Shown in pieces: positions 8,273 to 17,047 of a stretch of DNA of 42,405 nt. Position numbers and translations under genes: made by a program. The notes under the pieces were generated by a model, which had not been told where the DNA came from, searched no databases, and worked only from the letters and a program-made list of their open reading frames with translations. Source of the stretch: Candidatus Latescibacterota bacterium. GTDB taxonomy: Bacteria > Latescibacterota > UBA2968 > UBA8231. Within the stretch, counting starts at the first letter, position 1; the number at the start of each line of letters is the position of its first letter. The stretch spans positions 1 through 42,405 of the forward strand of contig RKRN01000066.1 of assembly GCA_007571365.1 (NCBI GenBank), given 5' to 3'.

Positions 8273-11200
8273 TCACTTGGCGACCTGCAAGACGGCGCGG
8301 CGCACGACCGCAGCACCGCTTTTTCGCTCGGCTGCTATGCGATAAATATACGCGCCGTTGGCCAAATCCGGCGGCGGCGTCCAAGGCACTTGGTTGTAGC
8401 CCGCGTGCGTCTGTCCGGCTAGCCGCTCTATCAGCCGCCCGGCCAGCGAAAAGACTTCTATCTGCACTGCCTGCACGTCGTCTGCTAGCTCATAGGTGAA
8501 GTAGCCGCTATCGCGCATGGGATTCGGGTAAAATAGGACGTTGGCAAAGCTCGCATCGCCTCCGTCGTCGCCGACCGTGACCACTACGGTCTCACGCGAC
8601 GAATTGTTGAAGTTGTCCCAAGCCTTTAGGCCGAGTTCGTGTTTGCCGCTTGCCAATTCGGGCAGGGGAAATTCAATCACGCCTTGGCGGTAGTCGCCGC
8701 CCTGCACGCTGTACAGCTCGGTCAAGGTGAACAGCTCGCCGTCGATGGCCAACTCGATTTCGTGCCCGGTCTCGCCGGTGATGTTGATGCCGCTGGGATC
8801 CGCAAGCGAGGCCAACAAAACCGTCTGCCGCGGAATCGTGCGGCCTTTGGCTCCCGCAAAGCGCAGGGAAATTTCCGGCCCCTCCACGTCCGCTTCCACT
8901 CCTTTGGCCGTGCCCGCTAGCACTAGTTCATCCACCGCGCCAAAGGCCGCCGGGCGATCGTCGCTCCAGACGTAAGCACTGATGCGGCCATTTTCTCCGC
9001 CATAAGTAATGTCTTTAGGGACTCGAAACGCGGCGCGGAAGCGGCCGGCGGCGACTGGAAAGCGACCGCGAAAAATGGGGGCCCCGGTCTGCTGGTACGT
9101 ATAACCCTCCAAGTCGCTCGCTTCACTCGAATCAAAGGCCTGCAACCACACTTGGCCGGCATAGGCGGTGGCCGGCGCACCCGCTGCGTCGAGAATTTGG
9201 CCGGCGATGGCTACTTCGCCGAGGGCGCGGAGCGAATCGGCCGCGTCTATCTGCACCTGAAAGCGCGGCATGGCCAAGCGCGTCGCCGGGTCGCCAAAGA
9301 GCGAGTAGCGCTGAATGTTGCGGAATGTTGTAGGCTCAAGGGGAGTACGAGAATACAGCGGCAACAGCAATTGCTTGGCCTCAAAAAGAGCTAACCCAAT
9401 CGGCACGTGCTTCCGCCCGGTGTGGTGTAGCTGCCAGTAGAACTGGTTGGCCAACCGAACATTAGTGGTGTGATACCCTACCCGGGTCGCGCAAATCATG
9501 CCAATAACGCCCCCGTCTTCCTTCTTCAGCAGCGCTTCGGGCACCGAGATGCGCACCGGATCGTCGAACACCCCAACTTGACTGGCAGCCGTAAAAAACA
9601 AAGGCAGGCGACCGCCGTTTTTGAGTTTGTCCAAATCGCGGTCGAGCAAGAACATGCTCTCGTGGGCCAATACGTTAAAGCTGCCGTGCCCCAAATAAGT
9701 CACAGTGAGCGCGCCCTTATTGAAGAGCCGGATAAACTCGTCGCGAGCCCGCGGCTTCTCCCGCCCCTCTAGGGGGAATTGGGCGATGTAGAGTTTGCTC
9801 AAGTCCAACCAATTGGGCAGGACGTTGCGGGCCATGTATTCGCTGTCGCGGATAAACATCGACTCGACAGTGCCCGGCTCGTCTCGATTGAGCAAGTCGT
9901 CCGCGACTAGGGCCTGGCGGCCCTGCCAAGGCCCCAATTCGGGCGTGCGGTCGTAGGCGATGATTTTGTCGACGACCACGTCGGCCTCGCCCGGAGTCTG
10001 CACGGTCAGCCGCCCAACGGCCATGTCGGGGAACAAATCGCCGCCCACCACGCGCGTGTACCACTCGTCGTAGGTGCTGTCGCCATCTTGGAAGGGCGGG
10101 ATCCAATTGCCCTGACTGAGGGCTGAATTGTTTTTGTAATCGTACGAGCCATCGCCGATCAAGGCCACAAATAGCGGCGCGGGGTCCCAGTGCTCGGCCG
10201 CGTAGGCGAGAAAATTGCGGATCGCCGCCGGGTCTAAAAGGCCACCGGAAAATTCGTCGTAGATGTCTTGGACGTCGATAGCCATCGCCCGCAGGGGCGG
10301 CCCGAAGCGGTCGTCTTCAGCCCGCCATTGGGCCAAGCGCTCGGCCGCAGCGCGAAAATCGCGGTGATAAATCGCCACCCAATCGGCCCCTTGGCGGGTC
10401 GTTAGGGCGCCGGGCCAGTCGAGTTCAATGCGCACCGGTCGCTTCCAAGTCGCCGGGCCGCCCACGGCGTAATGACGCGGCACATCCCCGGGCCGATCCT
10501 GAAAAATTACCGTCCCGGCCTGCGCGTCGTACTCGAAGTCCACGACCTCGGCCAAACCCGCAGACACTTCAAAGACGCGCGGCTGCTCGGCGGCCAAACC
10601 CGCAAGGCGGAATTGGGTGGTGCTGGTCAGCGGATAGGTGAAGTGCAACTCACCGCGCTCGGCGACAAAGCCGCGACTGTATTCGACTTCGTACCAGTCT
10701 AAGCGCACCGGACTACCGGAGTGAAAAAGCCCCAAGTGGTTCAGACCCTCCTGCGCTCCTTGGGGCGCCCACAGCGTATCGGATGCAATCGGCATCTGGC
10801 CCGATCCCGCTGGAGTCGCAATAGCTACTGTTCCGATGCTCTCTTCGTTCCAGCGCACCTCAAACCGCGGCCGCGTCTCAGCCCCCCCGATAAAGCCCAA
10901 GCGCACGGCCACCGGCTCGGGGGCGGCCTGCCGCACTACCACCGGAAAATTGCGTGCATTGCCGCGAAAGTGCTCCCAGTACCAAGTGTAGCCGGACTTC
11001 ATGCCATAAAGCTGGATGAGAACGAACTGCTCGGCTTCCTCGTGGATTCGCACCCGATAGCTCGTGGGCGTTAGCGGGTCGGACGCAGCCAACGCACCGC
11101 TCCTTTGCGCGGCCCGCCCCCCCTCGCTGCCACCGCCGAAACCCAGCCAGTAGGCGTTTTCGTGTGTATAAAGATTGTGCTGATACTGAAACGAGCGGCT

Positions 11201-11992
11201 GGCCGGAACGTACTCCCAGCGGCTGACCGGCTCGGCCCAAAACAAGACGAAGTCGTCCGCATCCAAGCGGCCATCGCCCCCGTCTTCTACGACTAAGCCC
11301 TCTTCCCGCAAGGCTTGGGGTGGGTTTATCTCGTCGATGGGCAAGGCGTTGCCGCCGCCGTAGTACAGGCGCAAACTCGCCGGATTGACGGCGCCGAGCG
11401 ACACCCCAGCGGCTTCTAAATCGGCCCCCGATATCCTGTATATCCCCTCTTCGGCGACGAGAATCCGCAGCCACGTCCCTTCCGGCAACGCGGCTTTGTG
11501 CGCCGACCGCCGCTTGCGTGGCAAGCGCCAGCTCTTGGCTTGCTCGGGATTGACGAGTAGCCCGCGGTAGAATGCTTCGCCCCAAGGGTCGGCAACGTGC
11601 GAGCCGCTGCTGCCGGTCAGGTGCAGATCGACGACGACGCGATCGTATAGAGTCCGCGTTCCGTCTGCTTCAATGCGCGGAGCAAACGCCAGCGGAACGA
11701 CGCGCTGCCGCCGCACAAAACCGCTCTCGCCGAGCAAGACCGGACCGGGCGTGGGTGCCTCGTCTTCAGCGGCGCGATCCGTCTGCGCTACGCGGGCTTC
11801 GACCAGTTCTAGGCGAACCTGGCCATCGGTTGGGACGCCGATTAAGGCGCCGCGCCCCTGCTCCAATTCTCGGCCCTCGGGGAGCCAAATCAACCGCAGG
11901 TGCTGTGGCGTCTGTTCGCTGACGCGCAATTCCGCCATGGCCGCACTCCCGCAAAAAAGCGCGAGTGCCCAAAAGTAGCCTTTGAATCTCAT
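8273..11992 (-). CDS. PorU-like C25 (gingipain-fold) protein with Ser at the catalytic Cys position
   Basis: A 1239-residue protein with signal peptide MRFKGYFWALALFCGSAAMA. After a long N-terminal beta-rich region comes a C25 (gingipain-type) caspase-like domain, roughly residues 570-900. The catalytic histidine is present in YLGHGS (His769). The nucleophile position 35 residues on, in TAASQVGVFDDP, is Ser804 (codon AGT) instead of Cys. The last 90 or so residues (FYPNPMRDSG...NGAYIYRIA) form a type IX sorting-like C-terminal domain. In Porphyromonas, PorU cleaves the sorting domain of cargo and attaches cargo to A-LPS. This protein has the size, architecture and gene order of PorU but may lack Cys-dependent sortase activity. 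The start has no clear Shine-Dalgarno, and the divergent rpmB promoter lies upstream. Confidence 0.8.
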   Translation of the reverse strand: MRFKGYFWALALFCGSAAMAELRVSEQTPQHLRLIWLPEGRELEQGRGALIGVPTDGQVRLELVEARVAQTDRAAEDEAPTPGPVLLGESGFVRRQRVVPLAFAPRIEADGTRTLYDRVVVDLHLTGSSGSHVADPWGEAFYRGLLVNPEQAKSWRLPRKRRSAHKAALPEGTWLRILVAEEGIYRISGADLEAAGVSLGAVNPASLRLYYGGGNALPIDEINPPQALREEGLVVEDGGDGRLDADDFVLFWAEPVSRWEYVPASRSFQYQHNLYTHENAYWLGFGGGSEGGRAAQRSGALAASDPLTPTSYRVRIHEEAEQFVLIQLYGMKSGYTWYWEHFRGNARNFPVVVRQAAPEPVAVRLGFIGGAETRPRFEVRWNEESIGTVAIATPAGSGQMPIASDTLWAPQGAQEGLNHLGLFHSGSPVRLDWYEVEYSRGFVAERGELHFTYPLTSTTQFRLAGLAAEQPRVFEVSAGLAEVVDFEYDAQAGTVIFQDRPGDVPRHYAVGGPATWKRPVRIELDWPGALTTRQGADWVAIYHRDFRAAAERLAQWRAEDDRFGPPLRAMAIDVQDIYDEFSGGLLDPAAIRNFLAYAAEHWDPAPLFVALIGDGSYDYKNNSALSQGNWIPPFQDGDSTYDEWYTRVVGGDLFPDMAVGRLTVQTPGEADVVVDKIIAYDRTPELGPWQGRQALVADDLLNRDEPGTVESMFIRDSEYMARNVLPNWLDLSKLYIAQFPLEGREKPRARDEFIRLFNKGALTVTYLGHGSFNVLAHESMFLLDRDLDKLKNGGRLPLFFTAASQVGVFDDPVRISVPEALLKKEDGGVIGMICATRVGYHTTNVRLANQFYWQLHHTGRKHVPIGLALFEAKQLLLPLYSRTPLEPTTFRNIQRYSLFGDPATRLAMPRFQVQIDAADSLRALGEVAIAGQILDAAGAPATAYAGQVWLQAFDSSEASDLEGYTYQQTGAPIFRGRFPVAAGRFRAAFRVPKDITYGGENGRISAYVWSDDRPAAFGAVDELVLAGTAKGVEADVEGPEISLRFAGAKGRTIPRQTVLLASLADPSGINITGETGHEIELAIDGELFTLTELYSVQGGDYRQGVIEFPLPELASGKHELGLKAWDNFNNSSRETVVVTVGDDGGDASFANVLFYPNPMRDSGYFTYELADDVQAVQIEVFSLAGRLIERLAGQTHAGYNQVPWTPPPDLANGAYIYRIAAERKSGAAVVRRAVLQVAK

Positions 11993-12083
11993 AAAGTGGT
12001 ATAGGCGGAATGGGTCATTGGATCATGGTGATTGGGACTTGTAAGGTCATTCCAAGCCCTCTTTTTGTCAAGAGGGTCTCACC

Positions 12084-12112
12084 TTGACTTATCGGCTCAG
12101 TGCCGCTATGTT
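12084..12112 (+). promoter_or_regulatory. Sigma70-type promoter of rpmB
   Basis: TTGACT (12084-12089) and TATGTT (12107-12112) are separated by exactly 17 bases. Transcription would start near 12119, giving a leader of about 20 bases with AGGGAGG just before the ATG at 12139. It lies in the divergent gap between rpmB and the porU-like gene. Confidence 0.6.
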
Positions 12113-12138
12113 TTATAGTTTCTTATAGGGAGGCACTC

Positions 12139-12366
12139 ATGGCCAGACAATGCAGCCTGACCAAAGTTAAGGGCCTAGTTGGCAACAAAGTCAGTCACTC
12201 GCAGCGCAAAACTAAGCGCGTCCAACAGCCTAATCTCATCAAAAAGCGCATCTTCATTCCCGAAGAAAACCGCACCGTCACCCTCCGTCTGACCGCCCGT
12301 GCCCTACGCACTTTAAACAAAAAAGGCGTCCATCAGTTCCTCAAAGAAAACGGGCTTACGGTCTGA
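12139..12366 (+). CDS. rpmB: 50S ribosomal protein L28
   Basis: A 75-residue basic protein, MARQCSLTKVKGLVGNKVSH at the start and LKENGLTV at the end, matching L28 over its full length (GNxVSHSxxKTKR, PNL, TLRLTARALRTLNKKG). It is a component of the large ribosomal subunit. Only one cysteine is present, so it belongs to the form lacking the four-cysteine zinc site. The start is fixed by AGGGAGG at 12127-12133. An in-frame ATG at 12100 lies inside the promoter region and is not the start. A GGGCAAAAGCCC hairpin lies just after the stop (12370-12381), but it has no T-run, so termination there is uncertain and glcE could be cotranscribed. Confidence 0.95.
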   Translation: MARQCSLTKVKGLVGNKVSHSQRKTKRVQQPNLIKKRIFIPEENRTVTLRLTARALRTLNKKGVHQFLKENGLTV

Positions 12367-12392
12367 GCGGGCAAAAGCCCTAGCCTCTGCAC

Positions 12393-13508
12393 ATGAACCA
12401 AGGCGACGACGCAGCCGACGCCATCCAAGAGCGAGTTCGCCACGCCCTAGCTGAAAACGCGGCTTTAAAAATTTTTGCCGGCCGCACCAAATCCTTTCTC
12501 GGACGCCACCACCAAGGAATCCCACTCGATCTCTCCGCTCTGACCGGCATTATCAGCTACGAGCCGAATGAGTTGGTCTTAGTCGCTCGCCCCGGCACCA
12601 AGCTGAGCAAAATAGAAGCCCTGTGCCGCGGCGAAAACCAATACTTCGCTTTCGAGCCGCCCTCTTGGGGGGCGGCCGCGACTATCGGCGGCACCGTGGC
12701 CTGCAACCTCTCTGGGCCGCGGCGTTTCAAGATGGGTGCGCTGCGCGATCACGTACTCGGAGCCGAGTTGATTGACGGCCACGGCGAGCGCATTCGCACC
12801 GGCGGCAAAGTCGTCAAAAATGTCACGGGTTACGACCTGTCCAAAGTATTGGCTGGCTCCTTCGGGACGCTAGGGGTGCTTACCGAAGTCTGCCTCAAGG
12901 TCTGGCCGCGCCCTGAAGCCCAAGCAACCCTGTTCATTCACGGGCTGACGCCCACAGCGGCACTGGCGCGGATGCTCAACTGGGCGGCCCGTCCCCTCCA
13001 AATCACGGGCCTAGTCTGCGATGCCGAGCGGTTGGCCGCCCGCGTCGAAGGCCCAGAGCCAGCGGTGCGCGCCCAGCTAGCAATGTTGCGCGAAGAAGAA
13101 TCAGCAGAGTCGGAAATAATAGAACAGGCCGAATCGCAGGCCTTCTGGCGGCACTGGCGCGAGCTTGAATGGCTGGTTCCGGCTGAGGGCCAACAGCGCT
13201 GGCGCTTTTCTGGACCGCCGACTAAGATGGCACAATTAATGAAAGCGCTAGAGGCCGAGGGGCTAAGTCGCTGGGGAATGGACTGGGCCGGCGGCCTGCT
13301 GTGGGCCTTGTTACCAGTGGCCGCCCAACCCGCGCGTTTGCATCGCACCGCCGCGCACCACCAAGCCATCGGCTGGCGCTTTGCCGCCGACGAACACAAC
13401 GAAGATGCCTTTACTCCGCTCAGCACCGGCGCGGCGCGCATGAATCAGATGCTCAAGCGCTCCCTCGACCCGCAAGGCATTTTCAACCCCGGTAAGCTGT
13501 ACGCCTAA
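12393..13508 (+). CDS. glcE: GlcE-like FAD-binding subunit of glycolate oxidase
   Basis: A 371-residue protein with a PCMH/FAD_binding_4 domain in the first 200 residues: SYEPNELVLVARPGTKL, then a GGTVACNLSGPRR segment, then GGKVVKNVTGYDLSKVLAGS and FGTLGVLTEV. It ends GIFNPGKLYA, typical of GlcE. In the known enzyme, GlcD, GlcE and GlcF together oxidise glycolate to glyoxylate at the membrane. Neither glcD nor glcF is adjacent, so the partners must be elsewhere or this is a stand-alone relative. The gene starts 26 bases after rpmB, without a strong ribosome site. Its stop overlaps the stop of the convergent enolase-family gene. Confidence 0.85.
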   Translation: MNQGDDAADAIQERVRHALAENAALKIFAGRTKSFLGRHHQGIPLDLSALTGIISYEPNELVLVARPGTKLSKIEALCRGENQYFAFEPPSWGAAATIGGTVACNLSGPRRFKMGALRDHVLGAELIDGHGERIRTGGKVVKNVTGYDLSKVLAGSFGTLGVLTEVCLKVWPRPEAQATLFIHGLTPTAALARMLNWAARPLQITGLVCDAERLAARVEGPEPAVRAQLAMLREEESAESEIIEQAESQAFWRHWRELEWLVPAEGQQRWRFSGPPTKMAQLMKALEAEGLSRWGMDWAGGLLWALLPVAAQPARLHRTAAHHQAIGWRFAADEHNEDAFTPLSTGAARMNQMLKRSLDPQGIFNPGKLYA

Positions 13509-14689
13509 TATATCTCGCCTGGCCGATAGTTCGGCGGCGGCATTTCTCGTCCGCTGAGCCACAAGGCCCGTCCAACTCTCGCTTGGACGTATTGATAGTC
13601 ATAGCTCGTATCTGGAGCGGCGATGTTGCCCTGCGACGGGTATTGGGCAATCGCCGCCTCAACTAGGTCCACGCCCAGCCCGGGCGCATCCGGCACCGCG
13701 ATATAGCTATCGATCACTTCGGGCTGACCAGTCATCACCTCATAGCGCTGCGGCACATCGTCGGCTAGGTGCTCCAAGATCAAGAAGTTGGGCAGGGTGG
13801 CCATTAGGTGAACAGCCGCCATTTCGGCCACCGGCCCCAACGAGCCGTCGTGTGGAGCCATCGTGCAGTAGTGCGCCTCAGCCATAGCGGCGATCTTCTT
13901 CATCTGTGACAGCCCTCCAGCGCGCCCCGTATCCGGCTGTACCACGTCGATGATTTCGCGCTCAATCAGCTCTTTTACTCCCCAAATGGTGGCGTGGCGC
14001 TCGCCGGCGGCAATGGGAATATCTACTGCGTCGGCAACCCGAGCGAGGGCGTCGATGTTTTCAGGAGCTACCGGATCTTCGTAAAAAAGCAGATCGTAGT
14101 CTTCAAGGGCGTGCCCCAAGGCAATGGCGTCGCGCGTCGTCAGCCAAGGTGGCCCGTGGACATCAACCATGAGATCCACCGCGTCGCCGACTTCCTTGCG
14201 AATGGCGGCGACTGTTTCGACACAGTTGTTGGTCCCCCCAGTCTTGATCGCAGTATAGCCTTGGTCGACCAAGGCCCGCGCTCGCTCTGTCTCGTGCGCG
14301 TGGGCATACACTCGCACTCGGTCGCGCATCTTGCCGCCCAAGAGATTCCACACCGGCTGCCCAAGGGCCTTGCCCTTGATGTCCCACAAGGCCATCTCAA
14401 TGCCAGTCATGGCACCCGAGCCGACGATGCCGGTCATGCCATGGCCCATCATCGCCACCTGCATCTTGCTCCACAGTCGCTCAATGTGGAACGGGTCTTC
14501 GCCGATCATCAACGGCGTTAGATCGCGGATGGCCGTTTCGACCACGCGCGGCCAGCCCGAGGCCTCGCCTACGCCGTAGACGCCAGCGTCGGTTTCGACC
14601 TTGACGAAGAGCCAGTTGCGCGCCGACCAACCACTCGCCTGCGGTGGGGCGCACTGCATCAGATAGGTCTTGATCTGAGTAATTTTCAT
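13505..14689 (-). CDS. Enolase-superfamily sugar-acid dehydratase (mandelate racemase / galactonate dehydratase-like)
   Basis: A 394-residue protein with the capping domain (about 1-120) and TIM barrel of the mandelate racemase/muconate lactonizing enzyme group. Metal ligands are visible as Asp176 (VDVHG), Glu204 (FYEDP) and Glu230 (AAGER). The likely catalytic dyad is Asp253 (QPDTGRAGG) with His280 (APHDG). His178, two residues after the first ligand, is the feature seen in D-galactonate dehydratase-type members, so dehydration of a sugar acid is the most likely reaction; the exact substrate cannot be told. GGGGAGA precedes the ATG, and a TATACT (minus strand, 14721-14726) could be its -10 box. 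Convergent with glcE: the two stop codons overlap. Confidence 0.85.
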   Translation of the reverse strand: MKITQIKTYLMQCAPPQASGWSARNWLFVKVETDAGVYGVGEASGWPRVVETAIRDLTPLMIGEDPFHIERLWSKMQVAMMGHGMTGIVGSGAMTGIEMALWDIKGKALGQPVWNLLGGKMRDRVRVYAHAHETERARALVDQGYTAIKTGGTNNCVETVAAIRKEVGDAVDLMVDVHGPPWLTTRDAIALGHALEDYDLLFYEDPVAPENIDALARVADAVDIPIAAGERHATIWGVKELIEREIIDVVQPDTGRAGGLSQMKKIAAMAEAHYCTMAPHDGSLGPVAEMAAVHLMATLPNFLILEHLADDVPQRYEVMTGQPEVIDSYIAVPDAPGLGVDLVEAAIAQYPSQGNIAAPDTSYDYQYVQARVGRALWLSGREMPPPNYRPGEIY

Positions 14690-14823
14690 AGCGATCTCCC
14701 CGCGTTGTAATGAAGCAACAAGTATAATTCATTGAGCAAAATCAATCTATTGGCAGCCCCCCGTATGCAGATTGACAGGCATATTTTCAATACTTAGCTT
14801 TTAAATTTTCTATTTTAGTCAGT

Positions 14824-14987
14824 TTAGTCAGTGATGTTACGCACTCTTAAATCTGGGTCTGACGCTTCCGGGTGCGGGGCGTCTCGCCCGCCGTACTGTC
14901 TGGATTGTTCTTACACGAGAAGGACGCCGAGGGCCAGTAAGGGGCCGACGATAACCAGCGACGGCGTAACGTCAGTTAGTCAGTGAT
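14824..14987. repeat. Small MITE-like element, main content of the 14690-15010 gap
   Basis: GTTACGC at 14836-14842 is inverted as GCGTAAC at 14964-14970. Outside these ends, an exact 12-base direct repeat TTAGTCAGTGAT occurs at 14824-14835 and 14976-14987. Inside is a GGGCGtctCGCCC hairpin near 14877-14889. The 38-base segment from 14834 recurs at 41256-41292 with one missing base. The pattern fits a non-autonomous transposable element with a duplicated target. No gene is visible in the rest of this 320-base gap. Confidence 0.5.
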
Positions 14988-15010
14988 TTAATTTCGCCAG
15001 ACGCCTCTCT

Positions 15011-15979
15011 ATGGATCCCTACATAGGTCTGATCAGTCAAGAACTGGCCCGGTTTGAAAAGCGGCTCAACGCCGAGCTCAAGGCCGATGTCGAGTTGGTT
15101 CACGTCATTGCCCGCTACATGGCCACCCTCAAGGGCAAACGCCTCCGGCCGGCCCTGATCATGCTCGTAGCCAAAGCGTCTGGCCGCTGGAACGAACAGC
15201 TAATCGACACGGCTGTAGCCGTTGAAATGATTCACGCCGCCACCATGGCTCACGACGATGTAGTGGACTCAGCAACGGTGCGCCGGGGCCGCGAGACGGT
15301 CAACGAGCGCTGGACCGGGCAGATCGCCGTGCTCATGGGCGACTTTCTGCTCGCACGCGCCCTGCGCCTGCTGATCGAGGTCGGCAATTTGCAAGTCTTG
15401 GACGCAGTCGCGCACGCCACCGAGCGGCTGAGCATAGGCGAAATTTTTGAAATCCAGATCGGCACTCAGTGCGATACGCGCGAAGCGTCGTACTTTGCCA
15501 TGGTCGGCGACAAAACGGCTTCCCTGATCTCGGCTGCAGCGCGGATTGGCGCGATTCTCGCCGGCGCATCAGACGAGATCGTGCGATCCATGGGGTGCTA
15601 CGGAGAATCGCTGGGCCGCGCCTTCCAAGTCGCCGACGACATCCTCGACCTCACCAGCGATCAGGCGACCATGGGCAAGCCCGTCGGACACGACCTGCGC
15701 GAAGGCAAGATCACCTTGCCCTTGATACGCGCCTTGCAGCAAGCTCCCCCAGCAGCTCGCGCCGACATGGAAGACCTTTTGGCTCGGCCCGACAAGGACG
15801 AAGCCGAATGGGCGCAGATTGTAGCCTTTGTCGAAGAGTACCGAGGAGTCGCCGCCGCCACCGAGACCGCACGCGAATGCGCTGCCCAAGCTCAGCAATG
15901 CCTAAAAGTACTGGCCCCTTCCCCGGCCCGCGCCGCGCTAGAACGGGCCGTACAGCTCGTGGTCGAACGCAACAATTGA
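15011..15979 (+). CDS. Long-chain polyprenyl diphosphate synthase
   Basis: A 322-residue all-helical prenyltransferase that condenses isopentenyl diphosphate onto an allylic diphosphate, making the C40-C50 chain for quinones or undecaprenyl-like carriers. The two aspartate-rich magnesium sites are intact: DDVVD at 82-86 and DDILD at 209-213. KGKRLRP near 41-47, GDFLLARAL near 110 and GKPVGHDLREGK after the second site are also standard. Length and motifs fit IspB/HepT-type enzymes better than the short-chain IspA. Product length cannot be set by eye. It is the first gene of the long plus-strand operon and ends 12 bases before apbE; the quinone context fits a flavin-redox neighbour. Confidence 0.9.
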   Translation: MDPYIGLISQELARFEKRLNAELKADVELVHVIARYMATLKGKRLRPALIMLVAKASGRWNEQLIDTAVAVEMIHAATMAHDDVVDSATVRRGRETVNERWTGQIAVLMGDFLLARALRLLIEVGNLQVLDAVAHATERLSIGEIFEIQIGTQCDTREASYFAMVGDKTASLISAAARIGAILAGASDEIVRSMGCYGESLGRAFQVADDILDLTSDQATMGKPVGHDLREGKITLPLIRALQQAPPAARADMEDLLARPDKDEAEWAQIVAFVEEYRGVAAATETARECAAQAQQCLKVLAPSPARAALERAVQLVVERNN

Positions 15980-15991
15980 CGCGACTAGCTC

Positions 15992-17029
15992 ATGCTCAAG
16001 CGCAGTCTGCTGGCCGTTGGCGGTTTGGCCGTGGTCCTGTACTTGCTGCCGTCGCCGCGGCCCGCCGCGCCGGTGCGCGCCGACCGCCTCTTGTTGGGAA
16101 CCCTGGTCACGGTCAAGCTCTACGGAGACGAAGCAGTGGTTCGCCCGCACCTAGCGGCGGCGTACGCGGCGATCGCCCGCGTCGATTCGGCGATGAGCCA
16201 CTACCGCGAGGATGGCGCATTGCGGCAGCTAGAGCAGCAGGCGCGGCTCGTTCCAACGCACGGCCCGACCGGGCTGATTGCGGTCTTGACGCGCAGCCAG
16301 TACTTCGCCGCGTTGACCGATGGAGCTTTTGACTGCACGGTGGGGGCATTGACGAGTCTGTGGAACTTCCCCGCTGCGGCAGCACCGCCGACGTCGGCGC
16401 AGATCGATTCGGCCTTGGCGTTGGTAGGCTACAAAGGGTTGGAGGTTGCGGCCCAGTCGTTCCGCATCAATAAGCCGGGGCTGCGGTTGGATTTGGGAGC
16501 GGCGGCCAAAGGCTACGCGGTTGACCAAGCCGTGGCGGCCATGCGGGAATTGCAAGTAGAAGCTGGAGTGATTGAGGCCGGGGGCGACATTCGCTATTGG
16601 GGCAAAAAACCGGACGGGCGACCTTGGCGCTTTGGAGTGCAGCACCCACGCGCTCCAGAGCAGTACCTAGCCGTAGAAGACCTCGGGCTCGCGGCTATAG
16701 CGACCTCTGGCGACTACGAGCAGTACTTTGATTGGGAAGGCCAGCGCTATCACCACCTGCTCAATCCCAAGACTGGTTACCCAGCGCGGGCTAGCATAAG
16801 CGCAACGGTATGGGCCGCGACCGCACTGGACGCCGACATTCTCTCGACCGCGGTCTTCGTCTTAGGGCCTGAACAAGGGCTCGCGCTCGTCGAGGGCCTA
16901 GCGGATGTCGAAGGCTTTATTTTTTTTCTGCGAGACGGGCAGCTCATGCACCGGGCATCAACCGGGCTACGCGACCGCTTTCGCTTTTGCCATAGCAACA
17001 AACCTTCGCCGGGCTGTGCTCGGCACTAG
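15992..17029 (+). CDS. apbE: FAD:protein FMN transferase (ApbE family)
   Basis: A 345-residue protein that attaches FMN covalently to threonine in target flavoproteins such as Nqr or Rnf subunits, using FAD. The N-terminus (MLKRSLLAVGGLAVVLYLLP) is a membrane anchor or signal peptide, so it works on the periplasmic side. Family motifs are clear: LDLGAAAKGYAVD, EAGGDIRYWG, ATSGDYEQYF, HHLLNPKTGYPA and the metal-site motif ALDADILSTAVFVLG. No CxxC lipobox is present. It lies between the polyprenyl synthase and secDF, 12 and 18 bases apart, in the same operon. No Nqr or Rnf target is encoded in the window. Confidence 0.92.
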   Translation: MLKRSLLAVGGLAVVLYLLPSPRPAAPVRADRLLLGTLVTVKLYGDEAVVRPHLAAAYAAIARVDSAMSHYREDGALRQLEQQARLVPTHGPTGLIAVLTRSQYFAALTDGAFDCTVGALTSLWNFPAAAAPPTSAQIDSALALVGYKGLEVAAQSFRINKPGLRLDLGAAAKGYAVDQAVAAMRELQVEAGVIEAGGDIRYWGKKPDGRPWRFGVQHPRAPEQYLAVEDLGLAAIATSGDYEQYFDWEGQRYHHLLNPKTGYPARASISATVWAATALDADILSTAVFVLGPEQGLALVEGLADVEGFIFFLRDGQLMHRASTGLRDRFRFCHSNKPSPGCARH

Positions 17030-17047
17030 CGGAGTAGAGACCAATTT

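Noticed and set aside
12367-12392. GGGCAAAAGCCC after rpmB as an intrinsic terminator
   Set aside because: No T-run follows the four-pair stem; it may be chance.
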